Assembly: GCA_014376435.1 (NCBI GenBank)
Contig: JACMRL010000010.1
Coordinates: forward strand, 52,368-116,367
DNA length: 64,000 bases
Origin: Bdellovibrio sp.
GTDB taxonomy: Bacteria; Bdellovibrionota; Bdellovibrionia; Bdellovibrionales; Bdellovibrionaceae
Direction of reading: 5' to 3'
Below, one piece after another: positions 53,018 to 62,422 of this stretch. The notes under the pieces were generated by a model, which saw nothing but the letters and a program-made list of their open reading frames with translations, was not told where the DNA came from and ran no database searches. The position numbers were made by a program, and so were the translations under genes. Within the stretch, counting starts at the first letter, position 1. Each line of letters begins with the position of its first letter.

Positions 53018-53183
53018 AGATGGCCTCCGGTCATTTTGAGTTTACAGTATTGAATCTGAGTAGCACTATCTGGTAGCCGGGCGGCTAAGTAAAGTGACAT
53101 TAATTTCATATGCTAACAATCTCGTTTCATTGCAGAATTAAGGTCCGAATTTAAAAATAAATGGTGAATAGCTCGGTGGAGTA

Positions 53184-53870
53184 ATGATGAATATTTTAAT
53201 TGTAGAAGATGACCTAGGAATTGCGCAAGAGCTTATAACCGGACTCAACGATAATAACTTTAATTGTGTTCATGCGACAAATGGCGAAGCGGGGCTAGAG
53301 TTTGCTTTAAAAAATGAATTTCAACTTATTATTACGGACCTCATGCTACCAGGAATGAATGGCTTAGAAATGATTTCTGAACTGCGAAAAAATAAAGTGG
53401 ATGCGCCGGTTCTAATTTTAACGGCGAAAAGAAGTTTAGATGATCGAGTTACAGGTTTACAGAACGGCGGGGATGATTACTTAGTAAAGCCGTATGCCTT
53501 TGTTGAGTTATTGGCCAGAATTAAAAATTTAATAAGACGCTCCACAAAAGAGCCCGAAGCTAAATTTGAAACTTTAATTTTCTTTGAAGATTTAACAATT
53601 AATTTAATATCTCGAGAAGTAACCAGGGAACAAAAAAAAATAGAACTTCAAGCAAAAGAATATCAGTTGCTGGAGTTTTTTATCAAAAATATTCGGATTC
53701 CCCTTTCTAAAAATCAAATTCTTGAAAAAATATGGGGTTATAGCTTTGATCCACAAACGAATGTGGTCGATGTTTTAGTTTATCGGCTCAGGGGTAAAGT
53801 AGATAAAAACTTTAGTAAGCCTTACATTCATACGTTGAAAGGCATCGGCTATGTTTTTAAAGTTGAATAG
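53184..53870 (+). CDS. OmpR-family response regulator
   Basis: 228 residues. Receiver domain: EDD acidic pocket, phospho-Asp52 in LIITDLMLPGMNG, TAKRS and KPYAF. C-terminal winged helix: LQAKEYQLLEFFIKN, NVVDVLVYRLRGKVDK, THTLKGIGYVF-type ending. The start has two adjacent ATG codons with GGAG before; the second is as likely. It overlaps the kinase gene by 20 bp. It probably controls its own operon and the divergent phosphoesterase operon. Confidence 0.93.
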   Translation: MMNILIVEDDLGIAQELITGLNDNNFNCVHATNGEAGLEFALKNEFQLIITDLMLPGMNGLEMISELRKNKVDAPVLILTAKRSLDDRVTGLQNGGDDYLVKPYAFVELLARIKNLIRRSTKEPEAKFETLIFFEDLTINLISREVTREQKKIELQAKEYQLLEFFIKNIRIPLSKNQILEKIWGYSFDPQTNVVDVLVYRLRGKVDKNFSKPYIHTLKGIGYVFKVE

Positions 53871-55281
53871 GCTTTTTTTAAAAAGCCTAAGCTTTCGTCT
53901 TACTTTTGGCTACGCTATTTTATTTGTCTTGAGTAGTTTTTTAATTTTATTTTTAAACTATTACTTATTTAACCACTCGATTAAAGACCGCGATCACGAA
54001 ATTTTATCCTCGAAAGCAAAAGAATACTCTTCGGTTTATTCAAAGGGCGGCGTTCAGGAGCTAAAAAATTATTTAGCTGCGCAAAAGCAGAGTGACACCG
54101 ATTCACAATTTTTGGTTCGTATTGAATCAGTAAATTCTGAAACATTATTTTTGCACATTCCTGAAAAAATGCAGCAGCTTTCGGCTAGTGAAGTTGACAA
54201 AAAAATTTCTACTTTGACGTTTTCAAAAAATATTTCCAAGTTTTACATGAGCGAAAGGTCGATCGAGGATCCAGAGGAAGAAAATGAATATGAGGTTGTA
54301 AGCCAAATAAACTCTGATGGACAGCGGATTCAAGTTGCTCGAAACACGGATGAACGTGATGATCTTTTAGAAAGATATCTCCGGACTATTTTAAGTGCCT
54401 CATTTGCGGTTTTGTTGATCGGAAGCTTCGGTGGTTTTGTTTTTTCAAAACAAGCACTGGCGCCTTTACGTAACTTAATTCAAGCTATTAAATTAGTTCG
54501 CTCCGGTGAGTTAAGCGCCCGAGTGCCCGTTAGAAATTCGAATGATGAAATTGATGAAATTGGTATTCTTTTTAATAAAATGGCTACAAAAATTGAAAAT
54601 TTAATTTCTAATATGCATGAAACTTTAGATAACGTGGCCCATGATTTAAGAACGCCTTTGACCCGACTTAAGTCAAAGGCGGAGCTGACTCTTTTGTCTC
54701 AATTCGCTGCGACAGCAGATTACAAAGAGGCCCTAGCGAATACGATAGAAAATGCGGCCGAAATTGTAAGTTTGATTAATACAATAATGGATATATCTGA
54801 GGCTGAAGCGGGAGTCTTAAAATTAGATTTAGTAGAAATAAATGCAACGGATGTAATTTTAGAAATCATCGATTTGTATGCGATGATTGCTGAAGAAAAA
54901 AATATTTCACTGCAATTTGTTGAATCGGTTAATTTCAATTTTTATGCGGATCGAATTAGATGCAAGCAGGTTTTATCTAATTTGCTCGACAATGCAATTA
55001 AGTATTCCCCAAAGAACAGCCTCATCGAAATAATCAGTCAAAGTTTCGATGGTAAAAACGAAATTTGTATCTTAGATGTTGGGATCGGAATTTCTGCGCA
55101 AGATGTTCCCAAAATATGGAGTCGGCTTTATCGAGTTCATCATAATCAATCAAACAAAGGCTTAGGGCTTGGGTTAAGTTTAGTTCATTCTATTTGTAAA
55201 GCTCATGGTTGGACAATTCAGGTTCAGAGCCAACTTGGAGTTGGCAGTGAATTTAAATTAACATTTACGAATGGCGCTTGA
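53851..55281 (+). CDS. sensor histidine kinase, partner of the 53184 regulator
   Basis: 476 residues. TM1 about 18-40, a periplasmic sensor (40-185), TM2 about 186-205, HAMP (ALAPLRNLIQAIKLVRSGEL), H-box VAHDLRTPLTRLKSKAEL, N-box KQVLSNLLDNAIKYSP, G1 DVGIGIS and G2 GLGLGLSLVHSICKAHG. Complete and presumably active. Overlaps the regulator gene. Its stop abuts the stop of the convergent DUF3465-like gene with no base between. Confidence 0.93.
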   Translation: MFLKLNRLFLKSLSFRLTFGYAILFVLSSFLILFLNYYLFNHSIKDRDHEILSSKAKEYSSVYSKGGVQELKNYLAAQKQSDTDSQFLVRIESVNSETLFLHIPEKMQQLSASEVDKKISTLTFSKNISKFYMSERSIEDPEEENEYEVVSQINSDGQRIQVARNTDERDDLLERYLRTILSASFAVLLIGSFGGFVFSKQALAPLRNLIQAIKLVRSGELSARVPVRNSNDEIDEIGILFNKMATKIENLISNMHETLDNVAHDLRTPLTRLKSKAELTLLSQFAATADYKEALANTIENAAEIVSLINTIMDISEAEAGVLKLDLVEINATDVILEIIDLYAMIAEEKNISLQFVESVNFNFYADRIRCKQVLSNLLDNAIKYSPKNSLIEIISQSFDGKNEICILDVGIGISAQDVPKIWSRLYRVHHNQSNKGLGLGLSLVHSICKAHGWTIQVQSQLGVGSEFKLTFTNGA

Positions 55282-55767
55282 TTAATTTTGACCGCAAACA
55301 ATACCATTAATTTTCATGAAACCAGACGCATGGCTTGCGGGATTTGGGCTTCTATGAACCCAATGAATAATGGCTCCGTCCGGCGACGCAGAAAAGTGTC
55401 CGGCAGTTGAATTAGATGTAATATAATCACCGCAGGCTTCTATCTGTGCACCAGCGATTACTTGCGGTACGGGGCCAAACTGTTCGTTATAGATAATTTC
55501 AATTACGTCGGCCTGATTGCCGCCAATTTGAACTTCATAATGGTGATGTCCGGAATGGTCAGGAAATGCTCTCACTAGAGTACCTAAAATATGAGCGCGA
55601 TTTCGGTATTGATTTTTAGTATTATTTTTCCATTGAATAACGCTCGCGTTATTCACCAGTAGTTCTTGGTTGCCAGATAAGCAGCTGGGAGCAGCTGACT
55701 GAGCAAAACTGGGTACAGACAAAAATCCGATAATCAAATGAGCTGCGACGATGGCTTTGATAATCAT
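55282..55767 (-). CDS. secreted DUF3465-like protein
   Basis: 161 residues; signal peptide ending SFA-QS (about 23). Conserved features: VRAFPDHSGHHHYEVQIGG, a strand pair ACGDYITSNS and the final GAIIHWVHRSPNPASHASGF, as in DUF3465 proteins, whose His-rich core might bind metal. Role unknown. Three Cys in the mature part. Confidence 0.7.
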   Translation of the reverse strand: MIIKAIVAAHLIIGFLSVPSFAQSAAPSCLSGNQELLVNNASVIQWKNNTKNQYRNRAHILGTLVRAFPDHSGHHHYEVQIGGNQADVIEIIYNEQFGPVPQVIAGAQIEACGDYITSNSTAGHFSASPDGAIIHWVHRSPNPASHASGFMKINGIVCGQN

Positions 55768-55926
55768 AAAATCCTTTTTTGTTTGAGTTGTATTTAAAAG
55801 GTTTCACTTTTATACGCCTTCTTCAAATGATATTTGTGTCATGCTGTATTTATTAAATAACGAAAATATCATTCAATATTTTTCTTCTTTGCTTTCAATT
55901 TGTTTAAAAAGGTATAGAGTTGCAAC

Positions 55927-57048
55927 ATGCAAACTTTTAAAAAGTTAGTTCAAATTTTTCTAGCGTTTACTTTTTTAACTCAATATTCTAGAGCATCCAA
56001 TTTGCAGGAAATAAGCTATACTTTTGATCAGCAAAAAAACCAATCCGCAAAAAATGTATTTCATTTTTTCAGAGCCTATGTTGATTATTTTTACCTTACA
56101 ATCCAGGCCAATAAGTCTAATTTAGCAGCTTTCGAAAAAGCATCTTTTTTTACCGGCTGGTGCGTAGGCGATGCTCATCCCGAGAATTTTGGTTTTTTAA
56201 TACAAAAAGATAATTCAGCAATTTTTACCATCAACGATATGGATGATTTTGGCCCCTGTCCAGTCATTTATGATCTGTATAGGCTCATGGTAAGCTCGCG
56301 ATTGTATGATGAAAAAATCAAGCTTGACCAAATTTTAAAAAGCTATTTAAGTGGTCTTAACTCCGAGCAAGAATCGATGCCCAGTGAGCTCTTTAAATTA
56401 CTCAACAAAAGCCAAAAAAATGGAACTCAATTTGATTCTAAAAAAATAGATTCTGGGAAAATTATTCGAAACTTTGGAATGACCGAAGTTAATTCAAATA
56501 CAAAAAACGAGATTTCTACGGCGCTGAAAAATGCTCAATTAGGATTTAGTAAAAATTTTAGTCTAGTTGATCTAGTTCAGACTCGTAAAGCAGGTGGAGG
56601 GTCAAGCGGCTTATTAAGATATGAAATATTAATTGATGATGATAATCAGTTTACTCATCTTGAGCTTAAAGAACAAGTGAAGCCCGCGATTTACCCAGTC
56701 GCCACAGATCCGATTCCAGATACGGAGTTCAGAATTCAGAAAGCGATTCAATTTGAGCAAGGCCCGATGGCGTTACCAATTTATGGTTCAGTCAAAATAA
56801 ATAGCCTTGGTATGCTTGTTCGCCCTCATTATACGGGAAACATAAGATTTAACTTAAGCGATAATTCTGTAGCTATTAATGAAAAAATTATTAGTTACGA
56901 AGCTTATACTTTGGGCCAGATTCATTCGAGATCTGTCAAACAAAATGATGAATATCAAAAAACGATAAAAAATTTAAATGCGGCTGATATTGAAAATGAT
57001 GTGCAAGCAATGATTAATTTATTTAAGCAAGTATTTAAAAAAAGGTAA
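55927..57048 (+). CDS. exported DUF2252 (kinase-fold) protein
   Basis: 373 residues with a signal peptide (LVQIFLAFTFLTQYSRA). Core motif GWCVGDAHPENFGFLIQKDN followed by NDMDDFGPCPVIYDLYRLM matches DUF2252, an aminoglycoside-phosphotransferase-like kinase-fold family (GDxHxxN and DxDD replacing kinase catalytic and metal loops). Export of such a protein is unusual. Six bp separate it from mutM. Confidence 0.8.
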   Translation: MQTFKKLVQIFLAFTFLTQYSRASNLQEISYTFDQQKNQSAKNVFHFFRAYVDYFYLTIQANKSNLAAFEKASFFTGWCVGDAHPENFGFLIQKDNSAIFTINDMDDFGPCPVIYDLYRLMVSSRLYDEKIKLDQILKSYLSGLNSEQESMPSELFKLLNKSQKNGTQFDSKKIDSGKIIRNFGMTEVNSNTKNEISTALKNAQLGFSKNFSLVDLVQTRKAGGGSSGLLRYEILIDDDNQFTHLELKEQVKPAIYPVATDPIPDTEFRIQKAIQFEQGPMALPIYGSVKINSLGMLVRPHYTGNIRFNLSDNSVAINEKIISYEAYTLGQIHSRSVKQNDEYQKTIKNLNAADIENDVQAMINLFKQVFKKR

Positions 57049-57054
57049 GCGCCT

Positions 57055-57921
57055 ATGCCAGAATTAGCGGAAGTTGAAACGGTTCGTAAAAATCTAGATC
57101 AATTCCTGCGTGGGCAAATAATCAAAGAAGTTGCGGTCGATGCAACTGACAAATTTCTTTACGCATTCGCGGGTGCAAAAAAAGTACAAAAAGCTTTAGC
57201 GGGCGCTAAAATCACCGGCAGCGGACGCGTAGGCAAATACTTCTGGCTTGAGCTTGATAAAAAACCTTGGCCGATATTTCACTTAGGTATGACCGGTTCG
57301 GTAACCATTTTTTTCCCGGGAAAAAAGATCTCGAAGAAAAAAGTTTGGGAAGGTCTGAAATTACAAAGTAAGCAGGATCAAAGTTCTCCGGTCAGACTTT
57401 GGTTTTGCCGCTTTTTAATTAAAATGCAAAATGGAACTGAAGTAGCCTTGATAGATCCACGTCGCTTCGGAAGAATTTGGCTTAGTGATGATCCGAGCAA
57501 TCATCCACGAATTAAAAAATTAGGTTTTGATCCCTTAGTTAAATTTCCGACGGCTAATGAATTACATAAACGTATTTCGAAACGTCGCTTGGCGATAAAA
57601 ACTGTATTATTAGATCAAAAATTATTTGCCGGCATTGGAAACTACTTAGCCGATGAAATTTTATTTCAGACGAAAATGTCGCCGCATCGCTCGGGTTCAG
57701 AGCTCAGTTTAAAGGATGTAACAAACTTGCGAAAAAATATTATTGCGATTATTAAAAAAGCCGTAGCCTTAGATGCGAACTACGAATTATTTCCGAAGAC
57801 TTGGCTATTTCATCATCGCTGGGGAAAATCAAAGACCGCAAAAGTTTCAACCGGGCAAAAAATTATTCACGATGAAATTAGCGGACGAACGACCGCCTGG
57901 GTGCCAACGATTCAGAAGTAG
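57055..57921 (+). CDS. mutM: formamidopyrimidine/endonuclease VIII-type DNA glycosylase, no zinc finger
   Basis: 288 residues. N-terminal catalytic Pro/Glu in PELAEVETVRKNL, GRVGKYFWLEL, LDPRRFGRIW-type segment IDPRRFGRIW, and the helix-two-turn-helix GIGNYLADEILFQTKMSPHR. It excises 8-oxoguanine and related bases. At the C-terminus, where four zinc-binding Cys are expected, the sequence reads WGKSKTAKVSTGQKI ... RTTAWVPTIQK with no Cys at all. This 'zincless finger' resembles the situation in NEIL1 and plant Fpg. Convergent with slyX with 0 bp between stops. Confidence 0.88.
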   Translation: MPELAEVETVRKNLDQFLRGQIIKEVAVDATDKFLYAFAGAKKVQKALAGAKITGSGRVGKYFWLELDKKPWPIFHLGMTGSVTIFFPGKKISKKKVWEGLKLQSKQDQSSPVRLWFCRFLIKMQNGTEVALIDPRRFGRIWLSDDPSNHPRIKKLGFDPLVKFPTANELHKRISKRRLAIKTVLLDQKLFAGIGNYLADEILFQTKMSPHRSGSELSLKDVTNLRKNIIAIIKKAVALDANYELFPKTWLFHHRWGKSKTAKVSTGQKIIHDEISGRTTAWVPTIQK

Positions 57922-58131
57922 TTAGTAATGCGGAGGTTTTTCTCCGGGTGGACCGATTTCGTTCCCTGAATTCATGGCACCTTCAACGCGCTTAATGATC
58001 GAAGAAAGTTTTTTTTCCAGCAGATCGATCTGTTGCTGCTGCTGATAAATCACTTCATTAAGCTCATCGATGGTGAATTCTTGGTGCGAGATTTTGGTTT
58101 CGATGGCGATTAATCTATTTTCATCAGTCAT
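57922..58131 (-). CDS. slyX: SlyX-family protein
   Basis: 69 residues: a coiled coil EFTIDELNEVIYQQQQQIDL and the typical Pro-rich end GPPGEKPPHY. SlyX is small, cytoplasmic and of unclear role, often near slyD. Here it stands between mutM and dinB. Confidence 0.85.
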   Translation of the reverse strand: MTDENRLIAIETKISHQEFTIDELNEVIYQQQQQIDLLEKKLSSIIKRVEGAMNSGNEIGPPGEKPPHY

Positions 58132-58208
58132 GGCCTTTCATCCCATTTTCTAGGCGCCTTGTAAAGAAAGTCTTGTCAGAGCTAAAATGATATGTAAAAT
58201 ATATGTAA

Positions 58209-59282
58209 ATGAAAAAGATTATCCATGTTGATATGGACTGTTTTTATGCGGCCGTCGAAGTTAAAAATAAACCATACCTTAAAGGTAAACCTTTAGGAAT
58301 CGGTGGGCCGCCGAATAGCCGCAGCGTTTTATGTACGGCAAGCTATGAAGCTCGTAAGTTTGGCGTGCGCGCGGCGATGCCTTCATCGCATGCGGTAAAG
58401 CTTTGTAAAGATCTAATTCTAATTCCGCCTGATTTTGATTCTTACCGCAAAGAAAGCAAAAGCGTTCGACAAATTTTGGAAAGGTTCACCGACCAAATCG
58501 AACCTTTATCTTTAGATGAAGCGTATTTAGACGTGACCGACTGCAAGCGATTGGGCGGCAGCGCTACATTGATCGCGCAAGAAATTCGAAGACTAATCTA
58601 CACCGAACTCAATTTAACGGCTTCGGCCGGGGTGGCGCCAAATAAGTTTTTAGCTAAAATCGCTAGCGACTGGAAAAAACCTAACGGGCAATTCGTTATT
58701 AAACCAGAAGATATTGCGGCCTTTGTTTTGCCTTTACCGGTCGAAAAAATTCACGGAGTGGGAAAAGTAACGGCTGAACGTATGCATAAATTAGGTTTAC
58801 ATACTTGCGCAGATATCCAAAATCACTCGGTAATTCAATTATGCAAATGGTTCGGCTCGCGCGGGGAAGATCTTTATAATCAATCTCGCGGCATTGATCA
58901 TCGTGAAGTTGAAACCAGCTTGGAAAGGAAATCTTTAACGGTAGAAGAAACCTACGGAAAAGATATCCAGACGTTAGACGAGTGCTTAGCTAAAGTTCCA
59001 GAGATCTACAGCGATTGGTTACGGCGTTTACAAAAAGGTTCTTATCAAGATCGCATTAAAAATATCGTCGTCAAATTAAAATTTTTTGATTTTAAAGGAA
59101 CGACTCACGAAGAAGCGATTGGTCATTTTCCGACGGAAGAAGACTTCGGTCGCTTATTGGAAAAAGCCTGGTCGCGGCGGGCCGCACCGGTGCGGTTGAT
59201 TGGTTTAGGCGTACATCTAGTCCCGGCGCAACCCCCCGTGGAAAAGGCCCGCGATCTGGCGCAGCTACAATTTGCGATGTGA
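58209..59282 (+). CDS. dinB: DNA polymerase IV
   Basis: 357-residue Y-family translesion polymerase. Palm metal ligands: HVDMDCFYAAVE (first Asp) and LSLDEAYLDVTDC (second Asp-Glu). KIASDWKKPNGQF, HGVGKVTAERMHKLG (helix-hairpin-helix) and the little-finger domain follow. A C-terminal clamp-binding motif near LAQLQFAM is plausible. Length normal. No clear LexA box was found upstream. Confidence 0.95.
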   Translation: MKKIIHVDMDCFYAAVEVKNKPYLKGKPLGIGGPPNSRSVLCTASYEARKFGVRAAMPSSHAVKLCKDLILIPPDFDSYRKESKSVRQILERFTDQIEPLSLDEAYLDVTDCKRLGGSATLIAQEIRRLIYTELNLTASAGVAPNKFLAKIASDWKKPNGQFVIKPEDIAAFVLPLPVEKIHGVGKVTAERMHKLGLHTCADIQNHSVIQLCKWFGSRGEDLYNQSRGIDHREVETSLERKSLTVEETYGKDIQTLDECLAKVPEIYSDWLRRLQKGSYQDRIKNIVVKLKFFDFKGTTHEEAIGHFPTEEDFGRLLEKAWSRRAAPVRLIGLGVHLVPAQPPVEKARDLAQLQFAM

Positions 59283-59315
59283 TCTTAGAATTTTTTTTCC
59301 GTGCTCTTCACATAT

Positions 59316-59774
59316 TTATTTTTTTGTAATCCAGTCAGAAATATAGCCCGTATATTTTTTTCGAATGGACGCGGGCATATTTTTATAATGTCCAATTTGA
59401 CCGCGGCAAATTTCTGAACCGCATTTGCATTTCATTTTCCAGTATTTATTTTTTTCGGTCATCTCGTAGTCCCAAGTGACTTGCTCGCCAGGTTTGATTT
59501 CCCGCATGGCGACAACGCGGTTTAGGCCTTTAATGCCGCAATTGGGTTCACAGGAATGATTTAGCAAACGGGCAATGCCCTTAGAATCTCGCCAAAGTTT
59601 CGGGCCGATCTGAATGGCGTGGTTAAACATATCGTCTGTCCAGGGTTCAAAGTCGTCGTCATAAATGGGGCCGTCGAAAACGGCAATGACTTCGCCCTTA
59701 TGAATTGCTTTATCTGCATACACTCCGTGGCCAAATTTTTTAGTTCTGTGAATCGAGACTTTAGAGTTGTCCAT
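59316..59774 (-). CDS. SET-domain protein methyltransferase-like protein
   Basis: 152 residues with the complete SET core: FGHGVYADKAIHKGEVIAVF, LLNHSCEPNCGI (catalytic NHSCxPN), EQVTWDYEM, and a post-SET Cys cluster CKCGSEICRG that would bind zinc with the NHSC cysteine. SET enzymes methylate lysines. In bacteria, targets include ribosomal proteins, chromatin-like proteins or host factors; nothing here decides. 28 bp from the divergent ABC transporter. Confidence 0.88.
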   Translation of the reverse strand: MDNSKVSIHRTKKFGHGVYADKAIHKGEVIAVFDGPIYDDDFEPWTDDMFNHAIQIGPKLWRDSKGIARLLNHSCEPNCGIKGLNRVVAMREIKPGEQVTWDYEMTEKNKYWKMKCKCGSEICRGQIGHYKNMPASIRKKYTGYISDWITKK

Positions 59775-59802
59775 AGAGCTTGATCTTGGCTAGGCTTAGA
59801 GC

Positions 59803-61611
59803 ATGAATCAAGTCAAAAAATCTAGAAATAACTGGGATACTTCGAAAAGCCTGATCGAACACCTTTGGCCCGCAGGTCATACGAATTTAAAAGTACGCGT
59901 CGTTTTAGCGATGAGCTGTTTATTAATCGCCAAAGTGATCAACGTTTACGTTCCGTTTTTATACAAGGCGGCAGTTGATTCCTTGTCGGTGAATCCGGCG
60001 ATTGCTTTACCCATCGGTATTATTGTTAGTTACGGCTTAGCCCGTATTGCACAGCAGACATTTGGTGAACTACGAGATTTTATTTTTGTCAAAGTCGCAC
60101 AACATGCACAGCGTACGGTTGCCTTATCAACTTTTTCCCATTTACATAACTTATCACTGGCGTTTCACTTAGACCGTCAAACGGGTGGTCTATCTAGAGT
60201 CATCGAGCGCGGAATTCGTGCGATGCAAACGGTTTTAAGCTTTATGTTGTTTAATATTATTCCAACCTTACTAGAAATTATTCTCGTAACGGTTATTTTA
60301 TATAATAAATTTGGTTGGAAATACGCGACCATTACTTTCGTGACCGTATCGCTATACGTTTACTTTACTTTTGCGATTACGAATTGGCGTACTCAGTTTA
60401 GAAAATCAATGAACGAGCGTGACACAGAAGCCAATACGAAGGCGATTGATTCATTACTAAATTATGAAACTGTAAAGTATTTTGTAAATGAAGAGCACGA
60501 ATACAAGCGCTACGATATTTCTTTAGCGCAGTATCAAAAAGAAGCGGTTAAAAATCAATCGAGTCTTTCCTTATTAAACATCGGCCAAGGATTTATCATC
60601 GGCATTTGCGTGGTCGCAATTATGGGAATGGCCGCCGATGGGGTATTAAAAGGCGTTTTAACCATTGGTGACTTCGTTTTAGTAAATACTTTGTTATTAC
60701 AGCTTTTTATTCCGCTGGGATTTTTAGGTTTTGTGTACCGTGAGGTTAACCAAGGCTTAGTCGATATGGAAAAAATGTTTGAATTACTAAGCGTTAATGC
60801 CGAAGTAAAAGATGTACCTAACGCTAAAATTTTACATACGCCGGACTGGTCGGTCGAATTTAATCACGTTAATTTTCATTATGCTGCCGATCGCGAAATT
60901 TTAAAAGATGTCAGTTTTAAAATTCCGGCCGGGCAAACCTTTGCGGTGGTAGGTCCTAGTGGTTCCGGTAAATCTACCTTGGCCCGATTGCTATTTAGAT
61001 TCTACGATGCAACAAACGGAAGTATTTGTATTGGTAACGAGAATGTCAAAAATGTAACGCAAAAATCACTACGTCAAGCTATTGGAATCGTTCCGCAAGA
61101 CACCGTTTTATTTAACGATAGCATCGGCTATAATATTCGTTACGGTCGCCCCGATGCAACGAAGGAAGAAGTCATTCAGGCCGCCCGCTTAGCGCAAATA
61201 CACGACTTTATCGAAAGCTTACCAAAAAAATACGAGACTTCAGTCGGCGAACGCGGACTAAAATTATCCGGCGGAGAAAAACAACGGGTCGCTATTGCGC
61301 GCACAATTTTAAAAAATCCACAAATTTTATTATTCGATGAAGCGACTTCGGCTCTTGATTCTCATACTGAAAAAGAAATTCAAGCCTCTCTTCAACAGGT
61401 TTCTAAAAATCGAACGACGTTAGTGATTGCGCATCGCTTATCAACCATTGTCGATGCCGATCAAATTTTAGTATTAAAAGCCGGAACGATTGTTGAACAA
61501 GGTACACATAATGAATTACTGGCTAAAGATGGTGAGTACGCGGTCATGTGGAGAAAACAACAACAAGCTAAAGAATACGAAGCAAAGCTAAGCGAAGTAT
61601 TAAGCGATTAA
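59803..61611 (+). CDS. Atm1-type ABC exporter
   Basis: 602-residue half-transporter with six TM helices in the first 320 residues and an ABC domain: Walker A GPSGSGKS, Q-loop IVPQDTVLFND, signature LSGGEKQRVAIARTIL, Walker B ILLFDEATSALD and H-loop VIAHRLSTI. The TMD segments NERDTEANTKAIDSLLNYET and VKYFVNEEHEY are diagnostic of the Atm1/HMT1 group, which exports glutathione-linked sulphur or metal compounds and helps in heavy-metal tolerance. Confidence 0.92.
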   Translation: MNQVKKSRNNWDTSKSLIEHLWPAGHTNLKVRVVLAMSCLLIAKVINVYVPFLYKAAVDSLSVNPAIALPIGIIVSYGLARIAQQTFGELRDFIFVKVAQHAQRTVALSTFSHLHNLSLAFHLDRQTGGLSRVIERGIRAMQTVLSFMLFNIIPTLLEIILVTVILYNKFGWKYATITFVTVSLYVYFTFAITNWRTQFRKSMNERDTEANTKAIDSLLNYETVKYFVNEEHEYKRYDISLAQYQKEAVKNQSSLSLLNIGQGFIIGICVVAIMGMAADGVLKGVLTIGDFVLVNTLLLQLFIPLGFLGFVYREVNQGLVDMEKMFELLSVNAEVKDVPNAKILHTPDWSVEFNHVNFHYAADREILKDVSFKIPAGQTFAVVGPSGSGKSTLARLLFRFYDATNGSICIGNENVKNVTQKSLRQAIGIVPQDTVLFNDSIGYNIRYGRPDATKEEVIQAARLAQIHDFIESLPKKYETSVGERGLKLSGGEKQRVAIARTILKNPQILLFDEATSALDSHTEKEIQASLQQVSKNRTTLVIAHRLSTIVDADQILVLKAGTIVEQGTHNELLAKDGEYAVMWRKQQQAKEYEAKLSEVLSD

Positions 61612-62343
61612 TTATTCGGTTTCTTCCTGGTCTTCGGGCTCTGCATATTCATAATCAACCAAGCTTACAAAAAACTTCGGCGGAGCTGCCGTAAACTTTA
61701 TGCGCTTTTTTGAATGCGGATGAGTGAATTCAATCGTCGAAGCGTGCAAAGCCAACTGGTGATGTTTTTTCATATCTTTTGTGCCGTATTTAGGATCGCC
61801 CACGACCGGGTGACCCAGGTCTGCCATATGCACGCGGATTTGATTTTTTCGTCCGGTTAATAAATTAATTTTGATTAAACTAAAATGCTGGGTCTCTTTC
61901 AAAACTTGGTATTCGGTCTCGGCTAATTTTCCGGCGCCCGCTTGATTTGAATGAACTTTGTAATCTTCATCTTCTTCTAAATAGCTAGTGATCGTGCCAT
62001 TTTTTTTCGCGAGCTTTCCATGAACGATGGCGTAGTAATGTTTAACGGTCGACTTCCAGTTTTCTTTTAAATAGTACTGAACATTTTCAGATTTGGCGAA
62101 GATCAATACTCCCGAAGTATATTGATCTAAGCGGTGCACCACGTAGACTTCTTTGCGTGAGCGGGCATTGCCCTTACGAACAAAATCATTCAGCGCGCTA
62201 TGAATTGTGTCTTTATCATTCCATAAGGCCGCCACAGTTAAAAAGCCGGCTGACTTATTGCCTACAAATAGATCCAGATCCTCGTAAAGGATCTCGTAAC
62301 CTTTGGGCTGATATTTTTTTGGAATTTTTTTAAAGTCTTGCAT
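61612..62343 (-). CDS. RluA-family RNA pseudouridine synthase
   Basis: 243 residues; catalytic Asp in VVHRLDQYTSGVLIFAKSE, core LLTGRKNQIRVHMADLGHPV and VGDPKYG. No S4 domain is present, as in RluA/TruC-type proteins. The acidic end EPEDQEETE is unusual. Target RNA unknown. It is a paralogue of the N-terminal half of the fusion at 44663. Its stop abuts the stop of the convergent ABC exporter. Confidence 0.88.
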   Translation of the reverse strand: MQDFKKIPKKYQPKGYEILYEDLDLFVGNKSAGFLTVAALWNDKDTIHSALNDFVRKGNARSRKEVYVVHRLDQYTSGVLIFAKSENVQYYLKENWKSTVKHYYAIVHGKLAKKNGTITSYLEEDEDYKVHSNQAGAGKLAETEYQVLKETQHFSLIKINLLTGRKNQIRVHMADLGHPVVGDPKYGTKDMKKHHQLALHASTIEFTHPHSKKRIKFTAAPPKFFVSLVDYEYAEPEDQEETE

Positions 62344-62422
62344 GGAGCGCGAACATAACAGCTTAGCCCGGTCACGTCAAAAAATGTTGAGCCTTACCAC
62401 TGAACCAGTTATAGTTTGAGCC

